A stretch of DNA of 12,314 bases, from assembly GCA_002314465.1 (NCBI GenBank), contig DCGA01000111.1:19188-31501 (forward strand). Reading direction: 5' to 3'. This document shows positions 11,921 through 12,314 of this stretch, one piece after another (position 1 is the first letter of the stretch; every line of letters starts with the position of its first letter). Under the pieces are notes generated by a model, which was given only the letters and a program-made list of their open reading frames with translations, made no database searches and was not told the origin of the DNA. Origin of the DNA: a bacterium UBA1790. GTDB lineage: Bacteria; Bacteroidota; Bacteroidia; Bacteroidales; Muribaculaceae. A program made the translations under genes and the position numbers.

Positions 11921-12314
11921 TTACTTGCCGAGCATGATGTTGAGGACCTTGTTGAGGTCGCTGATGTCGACTACATTGTTGCCGTCGATGTCGGCACGTC
12001 CGCCATAGTTGGCTGCATCGTCCTTACCCAGGATGATGTTGATGAGGATGTTGGCATCGGTTACGTCGACTACGCCGTCGTTGTTAACGTCGCCAGCGAG
12101 TGCGGGAGGTTCGGGATCGCCGCCGCTCACGTTCTTACCAATCTTGTAAACAGCCATACCGTTGTAAGCCTTGAAAGTGAAGAGGGTTACAACCTCATTG
12201 CCCTCGGCATCAACTTCCTTCTCATAGCTGAGGCAGTGGATGCGGAGACCTGTGTCGGATACCTTGCCAAGAGAGTCGGCGGGGAGTTGCCAACGCATAG
12301 CAAGACCACCGAGC
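11921..12314 (-). CDS. Dockerin-tail secreted protein paralogue, partial (N-terminus beyond window)
   Basis: The frame is open to the right edge; the Met at 12298 is internal, because the residues before it (LGGLA) continue the alignment with LEGMS of the neighbour at 9885-11276. About 130 codons are visible. WQLPADSLGKVSD, RIHC, EVVTLF and YNGMAVYKIGKNV match the neighbour's residues 341-395 at clearly lower identity than the tail. The linker GGDPEPPA is shared, and the dockerin-like domain is almost identical: loops DVNNDGVVDVTD and DIDGNNVVDISD, with RADIDG instead of RADLDG the only change within the 57 residues apart from the residue pair just before GDVN. The product is presumably a signal-peptide-bearing protein with a similar N-terminal fold, but that part is not in the window. 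Confidence 0.8.
   Translation of the reverse strand, partial: LGGLAMRWQLPADSLGKVSDTGLRIHCLSYEKEVDAEGNEVVTLFTFKAYNGMAVYKIGKNVSGGDPEPPALAGDVNNDGVVDVTDANILINIILGKDDAANYGGRADIDGNNVVDISDLNKVLNIMLGK

Noticed and set aside
12296..12298. ATG at 12298 as the start of the rightmost gene
   Set aside because: The frame continues upstream to the window edge and the preceding residues align with the neighbour protein, so this Met is internal.
1..12314. tRNA or rRNA genes
   Set aside because: No cloverleaf or rRNA-like stretch was recognised in the spacers on reading; a dedicated tRNA search was not possible.

Overview
The window looks like chromosomal DNA of a gut-type Bacteroidales bacterium, most likely Muribaculaceae (S24-7) or a Prevotella-like relative; that placement is inference. 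The supporting signs are a PorQ-type component of the Bacteroidota-specific type IX secretion system (T9SS), a DUF3822-rsmD pair, several promoter-like sites matching the Bacteroidota -7 box TAnnTTTG, almost no Shine-Dalgarno sequences, and long secreted proteins ending in a T9SS-like tail or a dockerin-like tail. Coding DNA is fairly GC-rich and spacers are strongly AT-rich.

Layout. Positions 1-3072 are on the minus strand. Transcription runs right to left through porQ (2047-3072, with its own terminator at 1981-2021), then cmk (1195-1896) and ispH (326-1198), which overlap by 4 bp, then the start of a glycine-zipper lipoprotein gene cut by the left edge (1-253). A divergent spacer leads to a small secreted TonB C-terminal-domain protein (3319-3765, plus strand) with a strong terminator. 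Next comes the plus-strand cell-wall pair ddl (4084-5139) and murF (5143-6507). A long hairpin separates murF from the convergent minus-strand pair rsmD (6586-7146) and a DUF3822 gene (7137-7952).

The right third (about 8.0-12.3 kb) is different in character. Three minus-strand genes for large secreted proteins (8405-9538; 9885-11276; 11921 to beyond the window end) each appear to be monocistronic. Each ends at a near-identical terminator hairpin. The first protein has three beta-sandwich-like modules and a T9SS-like C-terminal tail; the other two are paralogues with near-identical dockerin-like tails. The spacers of 452, 346 and 644 bp hold no credible genes. They are built from recurring blocks: a 47-bp block in three copies, a 13-mer ACTGAAAGAAATT in seven copies, a 21-bp block, a 32-bp AT-rich block, and at least seven arrays of three 9- or 10-bp direct repeats plus one two-unit array. 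Part of the same repeat material occurs upstream of ddl, next to unrelated genes.

How the genes work together. Ddl makes D-Ala-D-Ala and MurF attaches it to UDP-MurNAc-tripeptide, so the pair encodes consecutive peptidoglycan steps. Cmk (CMP/dCMP phosphorylation) and IspH (last step of the MEP isoprenoid route) are probably co-transcribed. PorQ belongs to the outer-membrane attachment complex of the T9SS and the protein at 8405-9538 may be T9SS cargo. The most unusual content is the modular repeat architecture of the spacers, together with the alternative C-terminal tails on neighbouring secreted proteins.
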